Source of the DNA: Dermatophagoides farinae | Lineage: Eukaryota > Arthropoda > Arachnida > Sarcoptiformes > Pyroglyphidae | Assembly (NCBI RefSeq): GCF_024713945.1 | Contig: NC_134685.1 | Coordinates: 2,909,001 to 2,973,000 of the forward strand | Direction of reading: 5' to 3' | DNA length: 64,000 bases | Shown: piece by piece, positions 42,901 through 56,753 of the stretch | How the letters are laid out: the number at the start of each line of letters is the position of its first letter | Position numbering within the stretch: the first letter of the stretch is position 1 | The notes under the pieces: model-generated | Seen by the model: the letters and a program-made list of their open reading frames with translations, nothing else | What the model was told of the DNA's origin: nothing | Databases searched by the model: none | Made by a program: the position numbers and the translations under genes

Positions 42901-44406
42901 AAAAAAAAATTATAAAAAAAAATTCTACAGCAATTTACAACAACAACAACAACAACCAAGAATCAGCAGTAGAAAAAATTCTGGAATGTGTCCCATGCGA
43001 TCCAATTAGTGACAGAGAGAAAAAAAATTTCCGTTTTTTCTTTTTGAATGTCTGTGACCGTTGTTGTAGAAAAAAAACGAGCCGATTCTGTACTTAATCA
43101 TCATTATTCATAGTGTTTATAGAATAAATAAATAAAAAAATAAATGAAAAAAATTCTTTCATTTTTCTTTCCTTTTTTCCTCCTTTCATTCTGTCTTACT
43201 TACTGTTTTATTCTTTATTCTTTTCCATATTCTTATAGCTACAATTCATTCATTTATTGTTGGCTAAATGAAAGTTTTCGTCAGAATGCTATCGAATTAT
43301 TACGATCATTATCATTATTTGGCTGTATGAAATTTCATCATCATCATCATCATCGTTGTTTTAATAATTTACCATTTTTTGGACATTATTTTTCAAGACA
43401 TCATCATGAACAACAACAAAATGAACAACAATTACAACTACAACAACAACAACAGCAGCAGCAACAACAACAACAACAAATAGCTGGACGAAAACCGTTA
43501 CAACAACAACAACAGGAACAACAACAACATGGTAGTGATAAAAATAAGAAACAAAGAAAAAAAGATAAAAAACAATTTAATCAACGTGAATTGGCTGGTA
43601 TCATTTTCTCTGAATCATCAACAACAAGTGCATTAATGACCGGTTATCCATCTGTTTCCGGTATTATAGTGCCAGGAAATATGATGACAACAGATAATGA
43701 TAATACAAAAATATTAGCCAATGGTGGTACAACAACAGCGGCCATTATAACCAATGTAAACATCGATCATGATAATGATGAACAAGATATGGAAAAAGCT
43801 ATTTCGACACAACCACAACCACCACCGTCATCGTCAAAAAAAACAAAACGTAAAAAATATCGTCGCCGTTATTTTGAAAGTGTCGAAGAAGAAGATATTG
43901 TTGATTTTGGTGATGAACTTGATGGCGATGATAGTGAATTTGATGATGAAGAAGAAGATGATGATGAAATGATTGAAAATCAACAAAAATCCGATAATTC
44001 CATACAAATTGAATTGAATGAACGTAAAAATCCATATGGTATGATGATGATGATGACTGGTAGATTTTGTTCATCATATCCGAGAAAAAAATCATTGACA
44101 ACTATCGTTGATAATACATTATCATCATCATCAACGAATCGATTTGCATTTGAACAGCCAAATTTTATTTGTGTTCCACGTATTGAAATAACCGATATGA
44201 GTCACAATAATAACAATAATGGTAATGGTAGTGGTGGTACTGGCGGTGGTGGTGGTGGTGCTGGTGCTGGAGGATGTGATGGTGGTAATAATCAAACATT
44301 ATCACGTTGTTCAGCAATATTCAATGATTGTGATTGCCATCATCATCAGCAGCAACAACAACAAATTAATAACGATAAAAACGATGAAGATGATGTAAAA
44401 CTTTGA
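38544..44406 (+). CDS. Rhodopsin-class (class A) peptide-type GPCR with unusual motifs
   Basis: Exons: 38544-40120, microexon 42517-42545 and 43239-44406, about 910 residues. A Thr/Ser/Ala-rich extracellular head leads to TM1 (AVIIAYSLIVIISLIGNSLV), TM2 (TDVLIGSLSFSDLVMTIFNI), the TM3 Cys (FGRALCYGVPF) and TM5 (IEIFLTQYLIPLLITGILYM). TM6 is LVVAVFAICWLPLNLYHL with CWLP intact. TM7 ends [24 protein letters not shown] across the microexon junction. The CHWxAMS and FIYCWLNE pattern is typical of neuropeptide receptors (RYamide/NPY-like group); the exact ligand cannot be told. The DRY site reads HRW and NPxxY reads NSFIY. Loop 3 is long and Gln/Pro-rich. The frame changes inside a CCA/CAA repeat near 39775-39800, where one more base would restore continuity. 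The 390-residue C-tail has His, Gln, Asp/Glu and Gly runs. Confidence 0.85.
42517..42545 (+). other. 29-nt microexon encoding half of GPCR TM7
   Basis: Flanked by CACACACACAG and GTAAGT, these 29 nt read CHWFAMSSV plus two bases. Joined to 40120 (phase 0) and 43239 they complete [18 protein letters not shown] in one frame. Both phase and residues fit the TM7 of neuropeptide receptors, which neither neighbouring exon supplies. Confidence 0.88.
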
Positions 44407-46183
44407 ATTCAATTATTAAACATACCACTTCCCATTTTCTTTTCCCAAAAAAAAAAAAAAAATGTCCAACACACCCCACATATTCCAGGAAAAAAATTTG
44501 TTGAAATAAAAAAAAAATGAAATGAAATTATTTTCAAATAAAAACAAAATTTCAATTCTGCATTCTGGTTTTTTTTTTCTTTCCAAAATTTCCAAATGAT
44601 TATTAATTTCTCTTTTTTTTCCATTCATCACTTAATTAATTATCTTTTGATTATTCCTAATCCATGATAACTTAATCTCATCACAAAAAAAATAATATTC
44701 ATTTGGCATATTTCATACATACATACATGTATTCTATGATTCTGTATATGCAACATTGTCGGTAACTAACCAATAAGCCCATTTATTTCATTTCTCTTTT
44801 TTTTTCTCAAGAATCGGAATTTTTCGTAGTCTCAAAACACACACACACACACACACCATTCTTAAATAACACTTGATCTACAATACAACAACAACAACAA
44901 CAATAACAATAACCGGAAAGCAATGTTGATTAATACCTGGATATAATATATCACTATTGAAGAATTTATTATTCATTTACTTGTTGTTGTTGTTGTTGTT
45001 GTTTGATGTATAGCTTTTTTTTGTGTGTTTGCATGTGTGAACTTTTTTCGATCATAATTCATATCGCGAGTTTCAAGTGCTGCTGCTGCTGCTGCTGTAT
45101 ATATTATTGATTGTGGTTAATCCCATTCATTTATATTGTTGAGAATTTGATAAATTCATTATCATTTGCAGATTCTGGTTCTATTTTTCAATTTCATTTA
45201 CCATGCACAAACATGAAAAGAATTTTTTTTTTTTTACTGTTGTCAGGTTCCATAACCTACGCAAAAATGTCCTACACATTCATTCATTCATTCATTCATT
45301 CATGTTGCTGTTTGTCGTTGTTGTTGTTGTTAGAGCGACAATAACAATAGAATTGAAATTGAAAAAAAAACTGAGAGAAAATTCTGGAAAAAAAATTGAT
45401 AATTCTTTTCGGATTTATTCATTGAACAAAACAATGTCAAAAAAAAAAAAAAATTCATATGAACCATGTCAGTATTTTGTCATTGTCGCTGTTGTTGTTG
45501 TTGTTGTTTGTTTCAGGTCATTCAAAAAAAAAAATTTTGTTTTTCATTATCATTCATTTTTTAATTGGTTTTTTTTTCAAATTCCTGTTGTTTGTCATTT
45601 TTTTTTGCATTGAATTTGAATTTTGTTTTTTTTTTTGTTGTTGTTGTTGTTGTCATTTCATTTCAATTCCGAATGAATTGTTTTTCCTTTTTTTTGTTTA
45701 TTTTGAAACGAAAACAACAAGCTTTCATGTTGTGACGCAATTTAGATCATATAATCATCATGGCCAATCAATCTGTCGTAATGTTCAATTTTTTTTTGGT
45801 AGTAGTAGTAAATAGTTAACAACAACAACAACGACAACAACAACAACAACAACAACAACGACGACAACAACAAAAAGATTGTCTATAAATTTAATGTCAC
45901 ACATAAACATATAGAGTGAATAAGAGAGTTGGACATAATTATTTATTAAATTTATTACCATCATCATCATTGATTCCATTATCTTGCAATGGCCAGAAGT
46001 TTCTTTTTGTTTTGGAACGACTACATCAGTTCCATATATACCAATATAGTACATCATCATTTTATATACACACACAAAAACTATTTAAAGAGAGAATTAG
46101 ATGATGATGATGAAAATTCCATTGACCATCCCATTCTGTTCCGGTTATACACACATACACACACACGGAATTCATAAATTCTG

Positions 46184-46185
<2 letters not shown>

Positions 46186-46227
<42 letters not shown>
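46186..46227 (+). repeat. (CA)n microsatellite
   Basis: About 20 almost uninterrupted CA units, the longest CA tract seen in the window. Confidence 0.95.
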
Positions 46228-46229
<2 letters not shown>

Positions 46230-46766
46230 AACATTAAATATCCAAAGAAGAAAAATTATTGTTTTTGTATATATAAGAAAGAAAGAAAAACCCAAAGAAT
46301 ATTCTTCATGTGAAAATGAGTAATTTTTGTGTATATGTGTGTGTGTGTGATTTGTTGTTGATTTTTGTTGTTTACGTTGTTGTCGGAAATGGTCATCTCA
46401 TTAGATTTTTTTTTTATTTCGTTGTTTTTGTTCATCTTCATACATAATCAACAACAACAACAACAACAACAACAACTGACCATGATTGTTGAAGAGAGAG
46501 AAAAAAAAACCTCGAGGATTTTTATTTTCTGTTGTTGTTGTTTTTGCCAAAAATTTTTGTTGTTATGATAAATAACATACACACACACACACACACGGTT
46601 TTGATGATGATGGTAATTTGTTTTTTTTTCTTGTTTTTTCCACGATAAATCCAGTGATGATGATTTGAATTTTTGATTTTTCTTTCTCTCTGATCATTTT
46701 ATCATGTTTGTGTTTGTGTGTGTTGTCTGTATATTAATTGGATGATTTTCTTGTTTTTTTTTAAAG

Positions 46767-46875
46767 TTGGATTACCAGATGATGATGATAATGATTGCCA
46801 GATGAATCACTTACTTTCAGATGTGGATGATGATGATGATCAAAGACTATGGTCCATCCGCCATTTAGAACTATG
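46767..46875 (+). other. Possible orphan exon
   Basis: A 109-nt stretch follows TTTTTTTTTAAAG and precedes GTGCGT. It reads GLPDDDDNDCQMNHLLSD and continues to RLWSIRHLELW in one frame, with less repetitive content than its flanks. No neighbouring exon to join it was found, so it may be part of an unrecognised gene or chance. Confidence 0.25.
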
Positions 46876-47568
46876 GTGCGTTTCAAATTTTTTTTTCGTT
46901 TTTCCATCAACAAAAAAAAACAGAATTATTTATGAACGATGATGATGATGATGACTTATGGATGAGAAACATATATAGAGAGAGAGAGAAAAGTGAAAGC
47001 TTTAAACTTTTTATTTTATTACAGTGTGGGTGTGTGTGTGTTTGTACTTTCAAATGAAATGGAAATGGATGAAAAATAAAATCCAAAAAAAAAACTAAAT
47101 TAAGCTCAAAAAGTGTTGACGATGGCAACAACAACAACGACGACTACGACGATGACGACGACGACGACGATGATGAGGATGATCACATGGGAGCCATATT
47201 TTTTGGGTTATAAATTCTTTCTCTCTCTCTCTCCATTTGCTATTGGCTTATGATGGTAGATGATGTCTGCTTGATAATGACGATGATGACAATGGTTATC
47301 TGGCTAGCTAAAAAAAAAAAAATGATTTACACTTGATCTTGTTTTGTCTTGTTTTGTGTTTTGTGTTCATGTTTTTGTCATTTGGAAAAAAAAGAGAATG
47401 AGAGATGAAATTTTTTTTTTGACAAATTTTTTAAATTCAATTTTTTGGTCCATCTGTCTGTTTGTTTGTTGGAATTTCCTTTTCTTTTTTTTTTGTTCAT
47501 GTCCTCAAATTAGCTGATGTGAGGTTCACAAATGGAAATTCACAACAACAACAACAAAAAAATTAATT

Positions 47569-47604
47569 GGTCGGTCGGTCGGTTGGTTGGTTGGTTGGTT
47601 GGTT
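47569..47604 (+). repeat. (GGTC)n(GGTT)n tetranucleotide repeat
   Basis: GGTC units grade into GGTT and then GATT. It is the reverse-complement type of the CCAA array at 30591-30612. It is not the arthropod telomere unit TTAGG. Confidence 0.9.
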
Positions 47605-50600
47605 GATTGATTGAGGTGAGAGAAAATTTTTCTTCTTCCTCTCTTTTTTTCCTGTCCTTGAAAATATCGGACAAGCTATAAGATGGTAATCGGAACCAAG
47701 AGAAAAAAAATTTGTTTAATGAATTTCAAGGGAATTTAATGCGAAAAATGAATGAATGAATGAATCTAAATTTTTCGTGACTCAATTTTCTCTTTTTTTT
47801 TTGTTTCATTTCATCTCAAATTTCAACATTCCAGTTGCGCGAAAGAACAAAAAAAAACAACATCAAAATCATCAGAAATTCATTCATTGTATCCTTGTCA
47901 ACGTTTCAATTTCATAATAAATTATTTAAATGGAAAAACAAAAATGAGAAATGAGAAAACAAACCACCACCACTACTACCGATTCTTTCATTTTTTTTTT
48001 TCATTGCTCGGCAACTTATTCTGTGAATTTTTTGTTTTTTTTTTGTCGTTGTTTAGATTTAGTAGATTTTGGTTGCCGTGTGCCGACACTTCGATAAAGA
48101 CAAAGATCTTTACAGAATCAGAATTACATTTCCAAAAATAGTTTTATCCAAAATGATTTTTGTAGTAGTGGCGGCCGTATACAATAACAACAACAACAAC
48201 AACAACAAAATGATGCTCCACCGTTTCCACTTTTACAAAAAAAAACAACACATGACTCAATGTCAAAAAAAAAAAAATTTTGTTTTTTTTACACCGGTTT
48301 TTGTTATGTTTTTGATTCCACCATCCACTGAAGAATTACGGAATTAATAAACAGAATAATAATAATAATAAATATTAATTCTGTCCATCCGGAAACAAAC
48401 AAAAAAACAAACAAACAAAAAGATAATCATCTGATTCATTCTCGATAATTAAATTTGTCTATTGATTAGGATCATCATCATCATCTTGAAACAATGGAAA
48501 ATGACGAAAAAAAAAAATTTCATTAGAAATTAATGGTAATCTTGAAGTGAATGACAACATTACCTGCATTCGAACACACACACACACACACACACGAAAC
48601 ACCATCTGTTTTTCGAAAGATATTCTGTAGATATTCTGTCTATGAATTTTTTTTTTCATTCTTTAGAATTTAGTAATCATTTTTTTTTCATGAATCTGAT
48701 TGTGTGTGTGTGTGTGTAATCTTGATGGACATGAGTAGAATATTTGCCAAAAAAATGGTGATCAATTTTAATGAAAAACAAAAACAAAAACAAAAAAAAA
48801 ATGATGATGATGATGATGTGATGTGATGATATGTCAACAACAACAACAACAACAGCAGAAAAAAAATTAAATTGGTTTTTTTTCTATAGAAGAAGAACGA
48901 ACGAAAAAAAAATTCATTATCGCAGAATATTCTTTCTCTTCTCTTTTTTTTGCTTGTCAATCATTTTTGTCTTGTTATTTCAATTTTTCTTTTCGGACAA
49001 CTGTCAACACACATACATACATACATGCATATATGTATTGTATGTATACTATAGAAAACCAAATATTTTCTTGACATGCAAAAAAAAAAAAAAAAATTTC
49101 CCATTATTCTTCGTTGATGTTTTGTTTGTTGATAATTTTTCAACAAAATCCTTTGAAATACAACAAAATAGATAAAGAGATAGATGATAATTTTATTATT
49201 TTTTTTCACTGTTAACTTGACATTGTTGTAAATATCCACACATCATCAATATCAACACTACTACAGTGGCAGCAGCAGCAGCAGATATATGAAGTATGAT
49301 GATGATGATGAATGAATGAATGAAAAAAAAAAATTGTTACAAGGGAAAAAATTCAACATGCTATAAATGACAATGTTGTTGTTGTCGTTGTCGTTGTCGT
49401 TGTTGTTGTTGTTGTTGTTACATATACCATCAAATCAATCAATAACAAAAAACAACAACAACAACAACAACAACAAAACAACAACAAAAAATACCGATAT
49501 AGAAAGAATATATACATCGATAACATTCATTCATTCTTTTTGTTTTGTTTTGTTTTTTGTTTCTGTTGAAACATTTGTTTTCATTTTTTTTCCTGTCTTA
49601 TGCATCCTTTACACACACACACACACAAGTGCAATCCATTGACAATATAAGGTCTGTTATATCACTGCGAAACTGTCACCGAATGACAAACAAAATAGAC
49701 TGGTTTTTTTTTGTGTTGTTTTCATGTTATTGAAAATAAAAATAAAAAATCGAACACACGAATGATGCACGTGATGATTAATTTTTTCGCTCTTATTGTT
49801 TTTGATTTAAATTTTCATTTTTTTTTATTATCATCATTGTGTGTGTTTGTGTACGTGTTTCATAATAATAAAAATTAATAGATTGGAATTTGACCAAATT
49901 AAAACATTGTCATTTACATTAGAAATATATCGGTCGGTGATTTTCCTTGTTTCGTCTAAATCTTGGTTTTTGGTTTCACATTGTACATGGAATGATGATG
50001 ATAAATGAAATGACAAACCAGATTTTACATTTACATTTTATTGGCCAGGTGATAAAACAATTTGTGTGTGTGTGTGTCTGGATACTAATTGAAAAATGTT
50101 GAATTTAAATTAAATTTATGCCATCATTATGATGATGATTATGGTAGCATTTATTTGGCCAGCCAGTCTGTTATAATTTTTTTTTTGTTCTTATTATGAA
50201 ATTGAAAATTGTTTTTCCTACACTGACAACAGGCGACAATTTCCACCGATTGATTGATTGATTGATGAAATAGAAATTTTTTTTCATTTTCATTTTCATT
50301 TGTCATTGCCGCAAACGCCACCAACCAATATTGTTGATTAAATGAATCGTCAACAGCTGAATTAATCATATATATAATATTTGTTTTCAATGTTTGAAAC
50401 TTTTTTCACCATCCACCGATTCTGATCAAACACGTACACAACATTTAACCATTCCTCTCCTGTTCACTATCATTTGGATCAATTACCAGAACCAGAATAT
50501 CGGAACGAATTTGGAACAAAAAAAAAACGGGGTAAATATTGGTTTGAATTTTGAAGAAAAAAAAATTTTTTTTATTTGCTTTTTATTCACTGTTTTGGTC

Positions 50601-53600
50601 AAGTTTGTTTTTTTTCTGGTCTCTGAACTAAGTGCATAAAAAACTAACCAACCAACCGACTCATTAACTATCTAGTTCTCTCTGCAGTGCAAAAAAAAAG
50701 TAACAAACAAATTGCAGCAATGAAACAGCAGAAAAAAAAGTTTGACCATTTCAATCAGTTAGTCTTTGTTTTTTTGTCCCACTTTAAATCAGATTTAATT
50801 TTCAAAATATTCTGAAATAAAAAAAAACCAAACCAAAGAATATTCTATTCTGCTGTAAAGTTGTTTCTGTTTTTGATTGCAGTGGCAAAGTTTTTAAATG
50901 CAGATAGAGAGAGAGAGAGATAGCGAACGAGACAGAGAAATTAATTTACACATTTTTCATCATTGTGTCTGTGTCTGTGTGTGCAAGTTTTGAATATTAA
51001 ACAAAGAATTAAGAGATTTGCAGAATTTGGATTTAAGAATTGTATCCATAAAGTGCAAAAGACAGACACACACACACACACACACACACACAGTGAAAGA
51101 AATGGAAATTTTGAAAATTCCAAGATTTGCGATCCATTTTCAATGATAAACTTTTTTTTGTGTGTGTGTGTGTGTGCGGCCAAAATTGAATGAATAAAAA
51201 GATTAATCAAATGAAAATGTTCGTTTCGTTTTCGTTTTCTTTTTTTTTTTTTTTTTGTTCATCATCATCATCACACTGTTTTATCGATGAACTTTATCAC
51301 GATTCTTTCAGAATTTTTTTTTTCTATTCAGAATTTTCAATCACAATGTATATTATCTCTCTCTTTTGATGATACATTGAAGGAGTTTTTTTTGCCAATG
51401 TTTCCTATTTTCAATTCAGCAAACTCCAACGATCAAAAAAAAAGATGGATTTCAAAGAGAAAAAAAAAGTGATGAGATTTTGAAATTTAATCTTTCAACC
51501 TTAGAAAGTGGAAGAAAAAATGAAATTCGAGAATAAATCAAAACGGATTTTGCCGCCCACTATTTATAACCATGATGGTGAAAAAAAAACGCACACCGAG
51601 GCCGATATGATGGACACACATTCACCACACACCGAGGACTAAATCGATCAATTTGAAAATAAATAAATCAATTGAATTCTTTTGTTTTTTAGGCTTTTCG
51701 GATTGTTTCAATGTTTCTGAAAATTCAATTGTATATAGGATGAATAATTCATTACATCAAAATCATTGAAATATATCTGGATTGATCCAAAAAAAAAAAA
51801 AAAAAAATGATGATGATGATCGTCGTCCAGAAATTACTGATGATCATGCGTGTTTCGAACTATGTTCGTTTGTAAATTATTTATTCCATGGAGAGAAAAA
51901 AAATGTGGCAGTTTTTTTTTCTCTCCAGAATATTCTAATCATCATGATCATGTAAATTTTTTATATTGAATGGATGAAGATGGAAAAAATACTATTAGAT
52001 TTGAATGATAGAAATGTAATATTTTCCAGTTGCTCAGTATTCTACCGATCGAATTGATTCTGGTTATATGTATATAAATCCTGGTTATTATTATGGTTGT
52101 GATGTATGATTTTTTTTTTCAATTTTTTTTTTTAAATTAACATTTTTGGTCTATGTTTGCCAATGTAAGTGCATGTGAATGACAATCGATGTGTGTGTGT
52201 GTGTGTGGCATTAAAATTTCATTTATCATTTTTCTCGGTGGACAAAATTTGGCACATAATTTACGGTTCCGTTGTTGTTGTTGTTGTTGTTGTTGGTTTT
52301 TTTTTCATTATTTACCCATTTTTCATTCCATCATTGGATCACTGATCGAATGTAAAATCGAATTTTTTTTTCAAAATTATTCTGTCACTGTCGCATAACA
52401 AACAAACAACACACTTGTGTGAATGATTCAAATTTATTGAAAAAAAAACTTTCAGGTTTGTTTCATTCTGGCTGTATGTATGGCCAGAAAAAAAAAATCA
52501 AAATGTTTGTTATGGCAACCAACGATATGATGTAATCTATCATGACACACACACACAAGGAGCAAGAGAGATAGAAAGAGACAGAAAAAAATGTGATAAT
52601 AATAGAGAGAATATAAATGAACAACAGAGATCCAGAACCAGAACCAAAACAGAAAAAAAGTTGGCCAAAATTTTTTTGTTTTGTTCTGGTATTTTCACTC
52701 TCCAAAAAAAAAAAACGCAGTGATTATCATCATGACCAAGTATTACTCAATCTTTTTTTTGTTGCTCTATTTGCCATCATTCTATGTATCTAATAGCATG
52801 GCAACTAGAAGCCATAATAATAATAATGATGATGATGATGATGATTAAAACTTGAATTATATGATTGGGATTCAACCAGTGAAACAAAAAAAAAAAAAAA
52901 AAAAAAAATAGTCGCCCAAACCAGAATCAAACGAATGGTTTTTTTTTGTGTTAACCAAAGTTTCAAATTTTTTTTTCAAAACAAACGAGCGCGCACACAC
53001 ACGCACACACTTTTTATTCGAATGATTGAACAACAACAAATCAAATTAACCCAAATTAACTAGTAGTAGTAGAAAAATTTATCATTGATGTGTAATGACA
53101 GATGATGGATTGGACTTTAATGGTTGATTGTTTTGTTTGGTTTGATTTTTTTCTGCAATCATTATCATTGGATAGATATGATAATTATGACGTTGTTTGC
53201 CCATATGGCATATGGCATATGATGATGATGATGATGATGATGACGGCCATGGAGCCATGGATGATATCATTTCATTTATTCATTCATTCATGCATTGCAA
53301 CATCGATCGATCAATCAATAAAAATTTTTATCGATGCTGATGGTGATGATGATGATGATGGTTTTTTCAGGATTTCAAATTTCATTCTATAGAAAAAAAA
53401 ACAAAACAGAAAAAAAAACTTTTACAATTTTAATCGCTGTTGTTGTCATTTGGATGAAAACAAAAATATCGCTGAAAACTTTGATGTTCAAATTTCCAGC
53501 AAAAAAAAAAAATCTAGGACAAAGAATAAACCATCCAATGCATGTCCATCTTTCCGGGTGAAAATTTCTGTTTTTGATAATTTTTTTTTATTCTTTGTTT

Positions 53601-54351
53601 TTCTTTTTTTTTCTGAATGTTTATGATATAAACAAATTATATGGTGATGATGATTATGATTATCAATTTTGGCCATTTAATATCCAGCAAAAAAAAAAAA
53701 AATCGACGATAAAGATGTAGATAATTTGTTGACAGATTTTTTGTTTGTTTGATTGATAATTTTTTTTTATTTTGTCGGATTTCATTGAATCACCATCAGA
53801 AATATTCACCAAAAGCCATTCATTCATTCATTCATTCACCATTCATCGTCATTCGGATGTTTTGCTTTGAGATTTTACACTTACACATACACATATGTAG
53901 AAAGAGTATCCATTTTCGTTTTCATTTTGATCAAAATTAAATGGGTTATGACCAATGAATGAATTGATTGGATGATTGGAAATTCAATACAAAATTGCTG
54001 AATTTTTTTTTTTTGGATGGAAATGAAATTCATTCAATCATGTATAAATGAAATTGATTTTAATTCGATTAGATGACATTATTAATTTGCTGTTTTTTCT
54101 GTCTCTCTGAACACATTCTTCATCAATTTATCTTTACTTTTACCAGAAAAAAAAATTTTGTCAATTGAAGCTTTTCGGCAATGATTTATCATCATCATCA
54201 TCATCATCAACAACATTATAATTAGTGCGTGTGCGTGTGTTTGTTTGACAATCTGTGATTTCTTTTGTCACAAAATATTCAATCAAATTTTCTTCACACA
54301 TCAAATAAAATAAAAGTGAAAAGGAAAAAAAAATTCAAACAATTCCGTACG

Positions 54352-56712
54352 ATGGACAAATCAACAACAACAACAACAATAACGGAATCAGAATCATCAT
54401 CATCATTTTTACCGGAGCAATCATCATCATCATCATCAATATCGAATCATGTGATTCCAATCGATATACAACAACAACAACAACAACAACAGCTGCAACA
54501 GCAGCAGCACCAGTCATCAAAACAACAACAACAACAACAACAGTTTAGTAATTATCATCATAATCATCATCAAAATCAGCAACAGATAAATGTTATTGAA
54601 AATGAAAAATTAACAACAACAACAACAACAACAAAACGACCATTATATGAACGTGAAATATCTGAATTGAGCATACAATTTAGTCAATTTTTATTTGGCA
54701 ATCGTTTTGCACGTCATTTACTTTATGCATTTATATTTGTTTTATATAATTTATTTTTAGCCTATGCTATACATAAATCATGGGACAAGGTAAATCATCA
54801 TCATAATACCTGTTGTTGATTGGATTGAATTTCATTTTTTTTTCTTCATTGTTTTATTTCAGACCGAAAATTATTGTGATGGTGTTAAATTATTGGTCAT
54901 CATTACGGCATTGATTTACATGTCGTTAATTAAACGTTTTATAATTGTACCATATTTTTGGCCAATAATTTCGCGGTCATTTAATCATTTAAATGACCAC
55001 TGTATTTCGGATTTATTTCGCCGTTTGTTACGTTGTTTATGTTGGACAATTGTGCTGTTATCGATTGGTACTATAATCGGTATACGTTGTTATAGGCAGC
55101 CAGAAAGAATTTATTCTGTTGCCGGTTATTTTGGTTTCATTCTTATTGGTTTCATTGGTTCGGTAATAATAAACTTTCATTTAGTTTCGTTGTGATTATT
55201 AAATTTTTTTTTTGTTTCTCTCTTTTCTATTTAAGAAACATCGACATCATATCAATTGGAATCAGATATTATGGGGTTTCACCGTACAATTATTGTTTGG
55301 TATATTTGTATTGCAAACAATAATTGGCCGATCAATATTTCAATGTATTGGTGATAAGATTAATACATTTTTATCATTCACAAAATCTGGTACAGAAATG
55401 GTATTTGGTTATCTATCTAATGGTCAACTACTTGGTACAATAGCTGGAAATTATTCATTGATCATTGGTAGTAGTAGTAGTAGTAATATAGAAATGATGA
55501 TGAATGACCAAATACAGGTTCAATTACCATCATTACCATTAATGGTGCAGAGCTCAATATTTGCATTGTCCGGTATGCCTGTAATAATATTTTTCAGTTT
55601 TTTCGTATCAATATTATATTATTATGGTATAATGCAAATTATTGTGAATAAATTTGGCCATCTACTGCAGACAACCATCGGTACAACGGCTTGTGAATCA
55701 ATATCAGCATCGGGAAATATTTTTCTTGGAATGGTAATATTCAGAATATTCATTCAATCAAACAACATTTCATTTCATTCATTCATTCATTTGTCATGTG
55801 TTTTTTTTTTCTTTTTCTCTTCACTTTGTACCACCACCACCACCAATTCCTGTCATGATAATAGTGTGAAAGTCCATTACTAATCAAACCATTTTTATCA
55901 TCAATGACAAAATCAGAATTACATGCCGTTATGACTGGTGGTTTTGCCACTATTGCTGGTTCTGTGATGGCTGCATATATTAGTTTTGGTGTAAGTTTTA
56001 TTTATTTATTTATTCGTTCGTTCGTTCGATTAATTTTTATTATTCTATATCTATATATCATCCAATTATCACATTAGATATCGGCAACACATTTATTATC
56101 AGCAAGTGTGATGGCAGCACCGGCTGCATTAGCATTATCAAAATTATTCTATCCAGAAACGGAACAATCCAAAACAACTGTAGATGATATTTGTTTAGAA
56201 AAAGGGTACGTACTATTACCAATAATCGATCAATGATTCGATGTCAATGTTCAATGTTTTTTTTTGTTTTGTTTGTTTGTTTGTTGTTTGATTTCAAAAG
56301 AGACTGGAAAAAAAACTAGAAAAAGATGTTTTCATTCTATTTTTGTGTATTTTATCATCACAAAATATGAGTTACATGAATGAATGAATGAATGAATGAA
56401 TGGTGATGTGTGATGTTTATTATGTGATATAAATAAATAATCAGCCAAAAAAAAAAAAAATAAATATTCGATCAATGAATGTTTGTTTGTTTTGTGTTAT
56501 CGATACAATTTTTACATTCTTTTTTTTTTTTTTTTGATCAGAATAATAATAATGATCCAGATGATGATGATAAAAAATCATCGATAATATTTTTTTTTTT
56601 TTGCATGATTAATAATTGAATCATTTGAATATATTCCATATATATAAAAAAAAACGAAGAATGTAAACGACAATGTTTTCATTTACATTTATTGCTAATG
56701 CTCAAGTAATAA

Positions 56713-56753
<41 letters not shown>

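Larger units (their letters stand above)
44407..54351. other. About 10 kb without a recognised gene
   Basis: This block between the GPCR and the transporter contains only A/T-rich sequence and simple repeats: CAA (45820-45870, 46450-46475), CA (46185-46227), GGTY (47569-47604), GA, GAT and poly-A (24 A near 52885-52908). One short stretch (46767-46875) looks like a possible exon and is listed separately. The left part probably includes the GPCR 3' UTR and the right part the transporter promoter. Confidence 0.55.

Noticed and set aside
47569-47604. Telomere-like repeat
   Set aside because: The unit is GGTC/GGTT and not the arthropod TTAGG; the tract is short and surrounded by unique DNA.
51590-51640. 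Direct repeat of CACACCGAGG suggesting an array
   Set aside because: Only two copies, about 40 bp apart, with no further units; not CRISPR-like or satellite.
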